DNA of 64,000 bases from Hermodice carunculata (GCA_964020975.1 OZ026612.1:49484943-49548942), one strand, 5' to 3'; positions 22,494 through 35,172 are shown, numbered from the stretch's first letter. The notes: generated by a model from the letters alone, not told the origin. Made by a program: numbers and translations.

Positions 22494-23712
22494 CTTGTAG
22501 AGGACTGTATCTGAATGGTAGAAAGAGCGAAAGAGTCAAAAAGCTACCAATGCTTCTGAGTTCAATTATAAATATCTGGTGTGAGATGCTGTGTGTACAC
22601 CACTGTATGCTTTCCCTCCTAGCATGTTGCAGGATTCCAGATGGGTTTTACTTGTACACTGTGAAAGTATTCCTGGTTCTGTATAGTAAAATGTGGTGGT
22701 CTCCCATCAAGGCCCCACACTCCACAGAAAACACATAGGCACCGCCCACTTAATATGCTGGCTACTGACCAACAGGACAGATCTTTTTGGATACTTTGTC
22801 AGGATTTTATTTTGTTGACCCATCAAAGCTTCACAGTAGGTTCAAAACTTTCTTCCCATGCAGGTTTGTGGTCTGTTTCTAAATGCATAGAACTCTATTA
22901 GACCTTTTTCTATATATTTTGAAGAAAAAAAAAATGAGGAGGAGGAGAAGACGATGATGATGATGATGAAAAAAGTTAAAAAAAAAAAAAAAAGATGAGA
23001 TGGAGTCAGATACAGCTGATGCACAAAACTCAGAAAGACTGAGCTCTGCTGACCAGAGGTGCAGGAGACAGCAAGTCAAGTCAAGTCAAGATTCATTTAT
23101 TCCAATAATACTATGCATGGACATGAAGATGAAGCAGTAGTCAGGCGGTTTAATAGAGACTATGCATTGTGCAACCAGAGTGGACTTGCTGACCACATGT
23201 ACAAGCGTGCTATCAACACCATCAATTTTTGAGAGGACACCTGTCCTAGTGTTGGCCCTGCATACATGCTTCCTGGAAGCAGCATGTTGCTAACTGGCTG
23301 CTGGCAAGTGGAATACTCACATGGACTACCTAGCTTTTATAGGTGAGGGTAGGACATACTTTGACACTTTTGTTCCAGTGAGCATCCCTACAAAGGAGTC
23401 AAAGTGATAGAATGAAGATCGAGATATGGTACATGTACCTGTTTGAGTTCCAGAAATTAAAGCCCAGGCTTTAGCGATCCCTGATGAGGAAATTTACCAT
23501 CCTTGAATCCCCAGCTTGGCCTGAATGGCGTGCCTGTGATGGCTGTGTAATTCCTAGTGCTGTAAGGCATGTGGTATCAACAGCATCTGAGTCATTTAAC
23601 ACCGAGGCTTCTCCCAAAACAGGAATACAGGACACCATTACAAAAAGTGTGTGAATTGCCAGGTCAAGTGATTGAAGGAAACAGTAGAAACTCCCATGAG
23701 TGACACCATTAA
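22494..23712. other. Intronic DNA with simple tracts at 22922-22995
   Basis: Contains a purine-rich GAGGAGGAG/GATGATGATG tract flanked by A runs (22922-22995) and a (GTCAA)n run near 23074-23090. No gene recognised. Confidence 0.5.
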
Positions 23713-23945
23713 CCCTTTCCCCCTTAAACTGGGCAAAACCGGCTGGTGGTCAAATGTCGTCTGCTTCAGTGTTTTCAACTAATTTCAACAGTAATGAAAA
23801 ACAATTTTGACTGATAATTGTAGATGAGCCCTATCAAGATCACATGCCTCAGGTCAACAACTTTGCTTGGCATAAGTTGGGACTTAGTGCCCAACTCATG
23901 CCAAGGAAAGTTGTTGACTCAAGTGTCAATTCAAGGGGGAAAGGG
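23713..23945 (-). mobile_element. Family A TTAA-type MITE, copy A3 (reverse, full length)
   Basis: TTAA-CCCTTTCCCCCTTAAACTGG at the left, TTCAAGGGGGAAAGGG-TTAA at the right; the hairpin is at the right end (CAACAACTTTGCTTGGCATA and CATGCCAAGGAAAGTTGTTG). 233 bp. Confidence 0.9.
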
Positions 23946-23949
23946 TTAA

Positions 23950-24877
23950 ACAAATTAAAAAGTCATTTCATGAGAAGCAAGGTGACTACATGAACATGCA
24001 GCATGGTGTAAGTGAGGTAGTGTGCAGGGTTTCAGGCCATCCACACCATCTCTTGAAGTCATCTCCAGACCAGGACCAATGATAGGACCCTAGCTGTCTG
24101 CTCATTGGCCATTGTGAATGACCCAATCTAGCTGTTACTAGCTGTGCTCACCTCAGGGATTGGTTCCAGATATGTAGAACCTTAGAGTAGACACTGCTAA
24201 TTTGCAGTGGCTCTGGTTTCTGAGGGTGGTTCCACTATGGAATCCTGACAATCTGAAAGATATCTCAGAGATTAATTGCCAGAGCCTCGCTTGGCATGGA
24301 AATGTCTATTGATACATCTGAACAAAAGGGTGGAAGCCTCCAGGCAAAGATGAAGGGCTTTCTCTTTTCCTTCTGCTTAAAGCTGCAGAGGTAGTCAGTT
24401 TGCCAGCACTACATGTATTTCCACATTGTTGAGGGTGACTGCAATGAACGCCTAGCTACAAAGTGGCAGGGAGCTTGTTCAGTAAGGTATACCTTGCTGA
24501 TGTCATGGCTGGTTACAGTGGCTCCCTCTGCCTGTCTGCTGTTACATCAAAGTGCAGTGATATGGCAGTGCATAATCTTGTACCACCGACACAATAAAGC
24601 TATAAGCAATATTGCTTTCTTTATTAGTAACACTTATCTCTTCACAGCCTGTACAGATCATCCCCACTAATACCTGAAAAAATATTTTACTGATGTGCAT
24701 TTGCAAATGTTCTGAGAAGTTGGTGCCCTTAAAAAGAGCAAGCACATGATGCTCATGCAGAACCAGAAAAACTTGTATGGCTGAACTTTGACTGCATGCA
24801 ATCCTGGAATGCCATGGGGGTAGGGGTGGGGGTGGGGGTGGGTGTGTATGTAGTAGTGTTGAAGTAAGTCTTATTAA
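23950..24877. other. Intronic DNA, short (GTGGGG)n at 24818-24848
   Basis: A short G/T minisatellite directly precedes the family B copy. Nothing else recognised. Confidence 0.5.
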
Positions 24878-25108
24878 CCCTTTAAGTGCTGATTTAAGAT
24901 TGAGTCAACAGCTTTCCTCGGGACACTTTGCGTGCAATGCATGCAAAGTGTCCCCAGGAAAGCTCTTGACTAAGACTACTTTTCGCTTCAGACAAGGCTT
25001 GCTGGTATTTGAATGAAAGGTATCTTCATGAGGAATTTGACTCTTTTAACCTTTGTATGTTTAACAGTAATGAGAAAGCAACAATAGCAGTGATCAGCAC
25101 TTTAAGGA
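24878..25108 (+). mobile_element. Family B TTAA-type MITE, copy B2 (full length)
   Basis: TTAA then CCCTTTAAGTGCTGATTTAA at the left, GATCAGCACTTTAAGGA then TTAA at the right. The hairpin arms are GTCAACAGCTTTCCTCGGG and TCCCCAGGAAAGCTCTTGAC around TGCGTGCAATGCATGCA. 231 bp. Confidence 0.9.
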
Positions 25109-25399
25109 TTAATAGATTAACAAAGCATTAATTGTTTAGCTTCTTTGTATCTATTTTATCGTGTTGGGGCTATAGCCAAAGAAATTTATTTTGATGGAGT
25201 TTTACCTCAGAAAAATGTGAGTAACCTGGTGTAAGGTACCTTAATTGTGTAAAGTGAAGCCTATTTTAATAGATCACTTGTGTGAGATGCCACACTCTGT
25301 GGAGAGACAATGCTTTCTGCTGATGTCTTTACAGTGTGGACCTCAAAAGAAACTAAAAGCACTGTTTGTAACAGATATGCAGGTCAGTTGCAAACTTTT

Positions 25400-26290
25400 T
25401 GTCGATCACATTTTTCATTCAACTGACTTGTCCAAGCAGGTGAGCTTATGCAAGGCCAACCTGCCCATTGTCATGCATAATAAGTTGACAGTTTTTACTC
25501 TGAAACTCAGGTTGCTGGATCCTCGTCAAACTTGGTGGAAACATACCATGGATTTGTTTCTCTCATGACTGTTCAAATGGTCATTCGGCATTGATTCTGT
25601 TACTTGTTATAAATTTTTTGTAATATCGATTTCTTCCAAGCAGCAAAGTAGAATCTCATCAAAGTCTTTTTGTTTTTTAATTATTATTATGTTATGATCA
25701 ATAAGAGTACAGATCAGCATGGTTGATTTTGGGATACCAATGTACATGCATGTGTATTAAGTTTTCTCTGAAACCATAGACCAAATCCACATCAGGTTTT
25801 GTAGAGATATATATAAATATACCCTGGGTGGGACCATAACAAGTGTGCTCAATAGTAATGTTTTAGTGATTCTAAAAATTTTTGTTCAAACAAATTGTTA
25901 GTTTTTGGAACATTTTATAAGTTCTTGTCTGAAACTGTGTGGCCAATTGCTTCAAAATGTGACAGGAATAATTTTTGGTACCCTAAGATTATCTTAATTT
26001 GTTCATTAGTTTTTTTTTTTTTTTTGAATTGTCAATTTTTATACTTATAACATTTTCAATTTCAGTCCAAAATGCAGGATTATTGTCAAACTTGGTGGGA
26101 ATGTAGCACGACTTTGTTTCCATTAAAGTTGATCACTAGGTGGGCTACTTTTATTTGTTGATTTTGAAAAGTCACCTCTGGTTTTCTTAGCAAAATTGTT
26201 TTCTTAACAAAACTTACAGCAGATCATCTTTAAAGTTATAGGGATGTGTATGGTTAAGTCAGCTGAGCACAGACTAATCTCACAGCTTTC
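25400..26290 (+). repeat. Interspersed repeat of the 'AACTTGGTGGGAATGTA' family
   Basis: TCAAACTTGGTGGAAACATA (about 25528) and AACTTGGTGGGAATGTAGCA (26090), the spacing of T-rich segments, and the tail GTCAGCTGAGCACAGACT (26257) are shared with 46.8-47.2 kb and 52.4-55.1 kb. Non-coding. Confidence 0.65.
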
Positions 26291-26310
26291 TTGTTTCTAA
26301 CCAAAAAATT

Positions 26311-26552
<242 letters not shown>

Positions 26553-26559
26553 CACAGGC

Positions 26560-28082
26560 ACACTACCTGAAAAAGTAGGTGCAAATGTAAATGCAAAAGT
26601 ACAGGCTAAAACTTAGTTCAAATGTGTCAGTATTCATTTCAAAACATGCTCAATATTGTAAATTGTTAGGATGCAGTGACATCCCCATAGACTTCAAAAA
26701 AATTACTTAGGAATAGGAAAAAACGTGAGTCTCTGAACAAGGGGTAACTTAAAAGTAAACTTAGATGAGACATGGTTACATGCTTTGGCCTCATCAAGCC
26801 TGTTAAGGTGACCAGGAGACTGTGATGTGTCAGTCCTAAGACAGGTTTGACTGCACTGTAGTGATGGTTATGCATTGTGCCAGTCTGGTGATGTGGTGTA
26901 ATGTAGTTGTAGTGATGTCCATGTTTGTACATTCCAGAGCACATGCACTTACCTCTGGGCAGGCGGAGAGCTCATACTGTTGATGCAAGTGAGTAGATCT
27001 CCACACAGTTTCATCACCTCGGTTTCAAGATGCCTTTTCAACTTTAACCCACAGTTCTTAATCCCTACCTGCAAAGAATGTGGAATGCTGGGATTCTTGT
27101 TTGCAGTGTTGACCATTCACAATTGAATTAACCTGCGTCAATGGAGGCATGCTATTGGTTGGCCATATTCAATGGAGACAGCCATTGAGTTCCCACCATC
27201 AATATTCATCACATTAACCAATGGCTGGGGGAAAAGTAAAATGTGCTTGGAGTGGGTTTTTTCACAGGTGTTTATGTGACTTTGAGTTACCCAGGTTTGG
27301 GGTTTTTGTAACAACAAAGTGCCACACAAAGGGCACACATAATTGGTTCCTTAGGATGGCATTTCCAAGCATGTGATACATTCATATATTTATTTTTTTG
27401 CCATTGATTTTACTATTCAACCAATGTGCATGCCTCATATATACTAACATGCTCTTGTCTTGCTCCTTGAATACAGTTCATGCAGGCCCAGTCTGCTTAT
27501 TTCATGCTGCATCAAATTATTAAATGGTATATTTTCTGATCATCTGGGTCTATATTCATGTACATGCACATGTATATAGCATCATTATCATGTCACCTGG
27601 CAAAGATACCCTTCAAAAACCCTTTTGTCCAGCAGACTGACCCAGATATGTGTTTGTGGGTCTGCCAGTCAATTAAAGGAGGACTCGGACACTGTCAACA
27701 TGGAACTTCTTTCATTCTCATTCAGATCTTGACTGCTGGCTTTGCTAGGGGATATGATCTTGAACATCAATCCCTTTGATCACGTCTTGATAAGTAATAA
27801 ATATGTACTATAATCATTGATGAGAAAACTGTTTTGATTTTTGTTTTAACTTCAAGACTTTGTTTCTGTTTAATTATTTCAAATTATAGATGACTATGCT
27901 ATAAACTGTCAATTGTAATGCTTGTTTGATTTCATGCAAATAAATCAAAAAGAAGAATAAACATATTTATTAGTGTATGAAATCAAAGTCAAGGTAACCA
28001 TGCAGAATGTCTCTTACTGAAGGTGTGACTGCAGGGGGTCTCCTAATGGGCAGCCACACAAACAGCATGTACAACTACAACA
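26560..28082. other. Intronic DNA, nothing recognised
   Basis: No coding or repeated segment that I can support. Confidence 0.5.
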
Positions 28083-28409
28083 CTACCTACCTACCTATCT
28101 ATTGTCCTGCCTACCTACCTACCTACCTACCTACCTACCTACCTACCTACCTACCTACCTACCTACCTACCTACCCACCCACCTTCCTACCTACTTACCT
28201 ACCTATCTATTGTCCTGCCTGCCTACCTACTGACCTACTATACCTGCCTACCTACCTACCTACCTACCTTTCTAGCTACCTAACTACAAACTTACCTACC
28301 CACCCACCTTCCTACCCACCTACCTACATACCTACTTACCCACCTACCTACCCACCTACCTACTTTCCTACCCACCTACCTACCTACCTCCCTACCCACC
28401 TACCTACCG
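28083..28409. repeat. (CTAC)n microsatellite, partly degenerate
   Basis: Perfect ACCT/CTAC repeats at the start, then variants (CCCACC, TATCTATTGTCCTGCC) arranged in a second-order repeat: TATCTATTGTCCTGCC occurs at about 28095 and 28203. Confidence 0.97.
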
Positions 28410-28616
28410 CAATTCAGTTTTTCACTAGCAGTCCTGAGAGCTAGTAAGTGGCATTTAACTATTCCCCTGTCCAAAGAGGCTTGCTCATCCATCCAAATAT
28501 CATTTAGAAAAACTGAAATTTATGGTTGTCCGCAGGGCTAGTGTTTTGCAATTCTAACTTGCTCTGATGGGAATTTGACTTGTTCTAGGCTAGCAGACAT
28601 ACAAATTTATGAGCCC

Positions 28617-28776
28617 TACATACATACATACATACATACATACATACAAACATACATACATACATACATACATACATACATACATACATACATACATACA
28701 TACATACAAACATACAAACATACATACATAAATACATACATACATACATACATACATACATACATACATACATACA
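28617..28776. repeat. (TACA)n microsatellite
   Basis: About 40 ATAC units with single-base variants; it lies 200 bp after the CTAC array. Confidence 0.97.
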
Positions 28777-28879
28777 CCAGATCAACTTTTGTTTGTACTG
28801 CCTTATTTTCCTTATTCATTAATTTTTTTATTTATTTATTCATTTTTTTTTTGGGGGGGGGGGACTTATTGACTTGAAG

Positions 28880-29676
28880 ATATGTAGTGCATATGTAATG
28901 GGCATGGCATGTCATGCAGCATGGTGTTAAATGTGCTTTCGTTCCAACCTCACTATTGAGGTTAAATGTACTAAGATAATCTCCATTGACTGATAACCTT
29001 AACACATTAGCACAGTAAGCTTGTACATGTATTAGAAACCTGTCGTACAATATTTCAGGGCATAAATCTGAATCCCAGGCAAAAGTTTGTCTGAACAGTG
29101 TTAGAATCTTTTTATTTGTAAAAGTCAGCTGATTATTTCTGACAGGGAGAAGACCTTCAGTTTTGTGTTGAAACATACATGTAATAGGTATGCTTCTGTT
29201 GTTCTTTTCTGAATTTTGTATTTCAGATTTGATATTTTGTTGTCTGAAAGCCAGTGAAAAGCAATTCCACTTCGTTATTTTGTTTCTTTATACAGATCAT
29301 GACAATGCTTTTATCTTCATGATCTAATATTTGCTTGCATCAGAAAACCTTTCTTGATATGCATACTAGTTCAGCTGACATAAAGACCTTCAACTTGAGG
29401 GTCAAGGTCAAGTGGCCATCCTTGCCAAATAATGTCAGTTTTTCAAGTGGTTTAAGAAAATGAAATGCTAGAGATGATGTGGCCTTCCCACCGTTCATGT
29501 ATCAGAGTTATAAAATTGAACCGATGCTGAAGTTACATGTATGCCATGTTTTGTGATAAATGTCACCTAAATTTGTTTGTATCTTTGCTTCATCCTACAG
29601 GGTATATTTTTGTGTAAGTTGTATTGATAACATAGGTGAACACATACAAATACAGCTAGTCATGAGTGTTTATGCA
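28880..29676. other. Intronic DNA, nothing recognised
   Basis: A T/G homopolymer pair precedes it at 28848-28861. A GGTCAAGGTCAAG word at 29400-29412 is an isolated piece of the AAGGTCA repeats. Confidence 0.5.
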
Positions 29677-29722
29677 TTACTTACATTATGTCAACACATT
29701 TGTGTTGACATAATGTAAGTAA
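29677..29722. repeat. Perfect 22 bp inverted repeat with 2 bp spacer
   Basis: The left arm 29677-29698 and the right arm 29701-29722 (TGTGTTGACATAATGTAAGT plus two bases) are exact complements around TT. It directly joins the truncated family A copy to its right. Confidence 0.95.
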
Positions 29723-29889
29723 CACTAAGTGCCCAACCCATGCCAAGGAAAGCTGTTGACCTGGGGCATGTGATCTTGATAAGTCTCATGTACATTTCTC
29801 AGTCAAATTGTTTTTCATAACTGTTGAAATTAGTTGAAAACACTGAAGCAGACGACATTTGACCACTAGCCGGTTTAAGGGGGAAAGGG
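29723..29889 (+). mobile_element. Family A MITE, copy A4, left end missing
   Basis: Starts inside the hairpin (CACTAAGTGCCCAACCCATG, CCAAGGAAAGCTGTTGACCT) and runs to GGGGGAAAGGG-TTAA. The left terminal repeat and left hairpin arm are replaced by the unrelated palindrome at 29677-29722. Confidence 0.88.
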
Positions 29890-29924
29890 TTAATGTGACT
29901 AGTGGATGAATCCACTCAGAATGT

Positions 29925-30022
29925 CATGCTCTTGGTCAACAGCTTCTGGTGATGTGGGTTGTACCCAACCCAAATCAAAGAAAAGCTGTTGACTTAATCT
30001 CAATCCAAGGGAGAGAGGGTTC
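29925..30022. mobile_element. Family A/B-like hairpin remnant
   Basis: GGTCAACAGCTTCTGGTGAT, GTGGGTTGTACCCAACCCA and AAAGAAAAGCTGTTGACTTA form the GTCAACAGCTT hairpin. GGGAGAGAGGGTT is a worn right end. It sits only 36 bp after copy A4. Confidence 0.65.
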
Positions 30023-30363
30023 ATTATCTTTGTGCCCTGTACCAAGATTTCAGTATCGTCTAGTTGCTTGCCATGGTCTTTTTGAACTACATAAAAAAAA
30101 CAAAAACAAAAAAATTGAGGCAATTAAACATTTTTTCCAAAAGATATTTTTGTGCAAGCAGAGTTTGCTGCAACTTGCAAAGGTATGTGTGTTACCACAA
30201 TTCATGTGTGCAATTAACCGTAGTTACGTAATTTTAAGATAGACTCAGCCTTATGATGTAAGCAGGTACCGTAACTGTATGGCTTATGTGCCCACATGGA
30301 TTGATTTAAGACGTACAGTTACACTTAACAGAAAATATAAAGCAGACTTGTCCAGTATATATA

Positions 30364-30542
30364 CAGTGGTACCTCTTTTGAGAGACCACCCCTACGGCAG
30401 GTAAAAATGTGGTCTCTCAAAACAGGTGGTCTTTCATTAGAGGTACAACAACATGGAAAAGATAGCACAGTGTTCTGAGAGAGCGGTCTTAAAAAGATAT
30501 GTGGTCTCTCATTAGAGGGGTCTCTCAAGAGAGGTACCACTG
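30364..30542. mobile_element. Mariner-type MITE, CAGTGGTACCTCT ends, TA duplication
   Basis: The left end CAGTGGTACCTCTTTTGAGA and the right end TCTCAAGAGAGGTACCACTG are inverted repeats, flanked by TA. The interior repeats GTGGTCTCTCA words. 179 bp, looks recent. Confidence 0.92.
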
Positions 30543-30544
30543 TA

Positions 30545-30770
30545 TTTGAAACTTGATCAGAAATGTGACAGATAATGCACTATGCTTGAATGTGTCAATA
30601 GACACATTCAAACATGCAGTACATTGTGTTAAAATGTGAACATACATGTATGCTCCTGTCCATATTGTCAACTTGCAATATTCAAGGTTTCATTTTAACT
30701 CTATTGTGAATTGGTATTACTTTTGCAGCATTTTAAAACTCTTTTATAGCTGAGTTGTTTTGTTGTTTTG

Positions 30771-30827
<57 letters not shown>

Positions 30828-31109
30828 TTTTTGTTTTTTGTTTTTTGTTTTTTTATCTGTGAACAGACCAAACTATCTAGTGACTTAATGCTGAGCCATG
30901 ACAGATATACCCAGAATTTTCAATGTAAACAAACATTATAAACATGTTTTTCTTTCATCTTGCTAGTGAAACAGTGTACAGCTCACCAGTCTGCTCTGTA
31001 AAGTAACAGTGAACTGAGCTTCTGGTTTATGCTGTCTGCATCTGTCATCTGTGCCTTGATTTTCATGGTAACAGTTTTACTCTTTAGAAATAGTAAGTTT
31101 CATTCTTAA
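30545..31109. other. Intronic DNA with (GT)n at 30772-30824
   Basis: A perfect (GT)26 tract followed by TTTG/T-rich sequence to 30855. Nothing else. Confidence 0.6.
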
Positions 31110-31341
31110 CCCTTTCCCCCTTAAATTAAGACTGAGTCAATAGCCTTCCTTGGCATGGGTTGGGCACTAAGTGCCCATCCCATGCCAAGGAAAGCTGTTG
31201 ACCTGGGGCATGTGATCTTGATAAGTCTCATGTACATTTCTCAGTCAATTTGTTTTTCATAACTTTTGAAATTAGTTGAAAACACTGAAGCAGACGACAT
31301 TTGACCACCAGCCGGTTTTGGCCAGTTTAAGGGGGAAAGGG
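31110..31341 (+). mobile_element. Family A TTAA-type MITE, copy A5 (full length)
   Basis: TTAA-CCCTTTCCCCCTTAAATTAA ... TTTAAGGGGGAAAGGG-TTAA. The hairpin arms are CTTCCTTGGCATGGGTTGGG and CCCATGCCAAGGAAAGCTG. 232 bp, very close to copy A4 over their shared part. Confidence 0.92.
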
Positions 31342-31345
31342 TTAA

Positions 31346-32338
31346 AAGTAATAGATTTCTTTACCAACCTGTTAGGCCACTTCATTATTTTGACAGATGA
31401 ATTTTATCAGGACTGTTGTGTTTCTGTTTTGGCTCAGTATATGTTCATTGGCAGAAGACATGACCTGTTCCACCTGCAGCTTATTTGACCACATATTCCT
31501 GTCAGAGACTTTGACATGGAAGCAACAGACCTAGTGGTATCCATGTTCATTTTTATCGTTACAGGTGCCTTTGAGTTTAGTGAATATGATTATGACCCCA
31601 GTGGGCCCGCTCGGTACTCGGAGGTGATTCATATCTGCATTGTGTTGTGGGTGTTCTCTTAACTGATTGTGTGTTCGTTGGACACTGAATGGCTTGGTTC
31701 CAGGCTCGGCCACCAGCAGGCCTTCTTCCACTATATTTTCAGAACTGAACTGTTAAATTTATTGTTTGTTTATACCAAGTAACTTGTTCAAGTATGTATT
31801 TTTATGTCAAATTTTGACCAGCTGGTAGAATATTTGGATGAATATGATATTTGCAGAGCATGTAGTATGGACTTTTTGATGCAACAGAATGAAGCTCTGA
31901 CAGTTTCACTACTCAAGTGCCAAGTTGTCAAGTCATGGAACTTAAAAGAGACAAATGACAGTTTAGCTGATGTAACAGCAGCATTTTCTTGACAACTTGA
32001 CCTACTGTGCCATCTAGTGGATGTTTTGTCCATTGTGGAGCCATCTGGTGGTCAGTGTTGCCGGTTTGCTGCAGTTCAAATAATACCCTTGCAGATTTCT
32101 GTGTTGGCTATGGTACTTAATGTGGTAATTAAGGAATACAAGACTATATCCCTCTGCAGACAAGACCACTGTTTTTGTGAATAATTCAATAAGCATGTAC
32201 AAACAACAGGTGCTTGTATTAAAGTCAGTCTCTGCTAAATTGAGTAACAAAAGGTTTGTCAACAAGTTTTAAATGTTGATGCTAACCGATGTACAGAATT
32301 TCAAAGGTAGAGAGGAGTTTACAGTTAACCCTTAAAGT
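31346..32338. other. Intronic DNA, nothing recognised
   Basis: Short open frames only (for example 31804-31992 on +), with no family I know. Confidence 0.5.
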
Positions 32339-32543
32339 GCTGATTGAAGCCTTGGTCAACAGCTTTCCTCGGGACACTTTGCATGCAAAGTGTCCCTAGG
32401 AAAGCTGTTGACTAAGACTAATTTTTGTTTTAGACTAGGCTTGCTGGTTTTTGAATGAAAGGATTTTTCATGAGGAATTTGAATGTTTTAACCATTATAT
32501 GTTTAATGGTTATGGGAAAACAACTGTAGCAGTGATAATCATC
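32339..32543 (+). mobile_element. Family B TTAA-type MITE, copy B3, right end worn
   Basis: TTAA then CCCTTAAAGTGCTGATT; compact hairpin GTCAACAGCTTTCCTCGGG...CCCTAGGAAAGCTGTTGAC around ACTTTGCATGCAAAGT. The body matches B1 and B2 up to AGCAGTGAT; the last terminal repeat is not seen. Confidence 0.85.
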
Positions 32544-32983
32544 ATTCTCCACATAGGTCATCTTCCATGGCCTGGAGTGCAAGTTTATATTTGATTTGAT
32601 TTGATTTGGTTTATTTATGTAGTATGTTTTTCTGGTCTGTCTTTCTTGGTCAAAATGGTTATAGCAAATATGATTTCTCTGAAAAGTAATGAAGGCTGTT
32701 AAATGTACATGACTTACCAAATATCAGGCTTGAGCCATGGATCAACAATTATGCATGTTGGTTGTCCTTTCTGCAGAAAACTTTGAAGAAAAGGGGAAAA
32801 AACAGAAATGATAAAGGGGTGTTGAATTTGCAGTATTTTGAAGGCTGCCATTGTGAACTTGACCCTATTGCCATGAATGTTGTTGATAGCTGCTTATCCA
32901 TATGCAATTATTGTGGTTGGCATCAGAACCCAGTACTAACACGCTTCTCCTTTTTTTTTTTTGCTTTGCCTTTCACCAAACAG

Positions 32984-33207
32984 CCACCGGTAACCATCTG
33001 AAACAGACGTTTCTGAACACTGCATCGAGCGACTCTGAGTTGACGCGCCACCGAGCACAGCCCCTGTCTAATAGCCTTTCCAATATTGCCAATGATGTAC
33101 TGTTCAAAAAATCTCAGGAGAAAGATTCCCTCTTGTCATCATCCAAACAAGGCATCTTCTTACCCATGCAAAACGTCAAGCATAACGTCACGGAAAAAGT
33201 TGCACAG
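32984..33207 (+). CDS. KCNH (erg): ERG-type K+ channel, internal exon: end of N-terminal linker, ending HNVTEKVAQ
   Basis: The exon encodes about 75 residues just before the exon that would carry the S1 segment. Its peptide includes ASSDSELTRHRAQPLSNSL and ends KHNVTEKVAQ. Human ERG1 has STSDSDLVRYRTISKIPQ and ends THNVTEKVTQ, the end of KCNH2 exon 5. The acceptor is a polypyrimidine tract followed by CACCAAACAG ending at 32983. It enters in phase 1 (completing GCC, Ala) and leaves in phase 0 at CAG before GTCGGT. This matches the human phase pattern 1-0. A second GT three bases further on (GTGAAG at 33212) looks stronger as a donor but would leave phase 1, so I prefer 33208. This is the last exon common only to the PAS-containing isoform; the next shared exon lies beyond 64000. 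Confidence 0.93.
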
Positions 33208-33210
33208 GTC

Positions 33211-34877
33211 GGTGAAGTCTTGATTTTCTATCCTTAACTGCCATTGCAGCAGTTGGCTCTCTGTCATGAGCAGTTGCATGAAACTTGATGGAAAAACTTT
33301 GGTGTTTTTTGTCTATTTTGTGTTTTACTGACAATGTAGAGTTTAGTTTTGTGTTTTCTCACAAGGTGGCAGGTCATTATGGGATGAGAGTGAAAAAAAA
33401 AATGTTTTGGCTTTGAAAGAAAATAGGGGTCATAAAGATGAAAAAAAAAAAAAAAAAAAAAAACATCTGTGTTAACTTGCAGTGCAACCAGGGTGGCAAA
33501 TTTGGTTGAAGATAAATTCAGTTAAGAGGAAAAAAGTGAATGGTTTACTCATTTGCAGCAAATTCATGCCATAGACCTGTCACTTTCTTAAATGTTAAGT
33601 TGTAGGTAGAACTAAATGCAACAAAATTACAAGACTTACCAAATTTTATTTGTGACAGATAAAGCTGGTAGGGCAGAAGCAGTCACAAATTATCTTATAT
33701 TAGAATATGCATTCATACTAAATAAAATGTGTGTCATAATAAACACTTAAATCTATACATCTGTAAAAAAGTATCATTGGATTTATTGAGTATGCTTCCT
33801 ACAGTAGGTGCTGTCATATTTATATTAGGATGTTTGCATCATCAGTTTCAGGAAATAACAGACACTGATTTAAGTGTGAAGTATACACAGGCAGAGATTA
33901 GCTTGTATAATATGTAGAGAATGTTCTTGCATACTTCATAACTAACTTAAAAAAGTTTTAGTCAAAGCTAAATGACTGTAAGTTTATGATATCCAGTTTA
34001 GGATGTGACTTTAATTACCAAGTGGCCACATACATGTATGTTGTGGTCAGTATCTCTGGTAGTTGGGTGTTATCACTTTCATATACATGTACCTTTGATC
34101 CTGTAGCACTTGTGACCTTTGACCTATGACTCTGTAGCACATGTTAACTTGTGACTTTGGCGTGATCTTGACAGTTGATGCACCTTTGTGGGTATTAGTA
34201 CATGTTGTAACAATGTGTAGTTAAGTTAAGCAAGCAAAGGTGAGGCCCATTTACGGCAAATGCAAGGAAACTTAAGCCATTCTTTGGCAAATATGAGACA
34301 TGAAACCCATAGTCTGAAAATAGTATGTATTCAGTTTAAACACATATCCTGCTAAAACGCTATGCCATGGTCAAGCGCTCATGTTTTCTGTCATGTCATT
34401 ACAAAAATTACCAAGAGAAACATTGGCTGAGGATTAATTGACATGTTAGGTTTACCTCTTCAAAATCCATCAAATATCATTCCAGTATACTTACACATTC
34501 TTCATAGCCCTTTGTGGATGATTGCTGTAGAAATAAAAGTTAATATCCGTTGGGACAATGCCCATTGTTTTGCTGTATAGTTAATTTACAGCCTCTTACT
34601 GGTTTCCCATATACATACATGTGTATGAAAAATAAGGGTGCAGCTCTACTCAAAGGGAAAGGTGAGGAGATACCTGCAGCTGAGTTTTGTCAATCTCTGA
34701 CAATCTAGTTTATTTCCTGCATAGGTTAATATCTGAGACATTATTTCAATGAAGAAATACTAGGGTTGAAAGGCACAAAGTAAAACAAAGGCAGGAAGTA
34801 GATGGATTGATAGAAAACGCAGAAATGTCCGTTTGTGATGGAAATCTAGTTGATATGTGCTGTTGAAAGTAGCTTTG

Positions 34878-34880
<3 letters not shown>
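33211..34880. other. Intronic DNA with A runs near 33393 and 33440-33463
   Basis: Nothing else recognised. Confidence 0.5.
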
Positions 34881-34975
<95 letters not shown>

Positions 34976-34977
34976 TG
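34881..34977. repeat. (AT)n microsatellite, ~97 bp
   Basis: Near-perfect AT dinucleotides with a single TGT interruption. Confidence 0.97.
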
Positions 34978-35069
34978 CATGAGCTACTTCATATTTTTTG
35001 CAATCAAATTTGAATATTTTTTTGAAAGTTAAAGCAGTTTAAATAATTTTGAATGCATCAGGTTTTATT

Positions 35070-35172
35070 GAGATTAACTAAAATCATCGTTAAGATGTGG
35101 TGGAAGTTAATTAAACATAAAGATTGACTAAAATCATTGCTAAATTGTTGCAGAAGTTCATTAAACATAAAT
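35070..35172 (+). repeat. Tandem duplication, ~51 bp unit
   Basis: GATT-ACTAAAATCAT, AAGTT-ATTAAACATAAA words occur twice in a row (35072-35121 and 35122-35172). Confidence 0.8.

Noticed and set aside
23485-23500. CTGATGAGGAAA as a second hammerhead core
   Set aside because: No stem II and no CGAAAC follows.
28007-28877. Open frames of YLPT and YIHT repeats
   Set aside because: Readings of the CTAC and TACA microsatellites.
33208-33217. GTGAAG at 33212 as the donor of the third ERG exon
   Set aside because: It would add four bases and break the phase-0 exit conserved in ERG genes; the donor at 33208 fits better.
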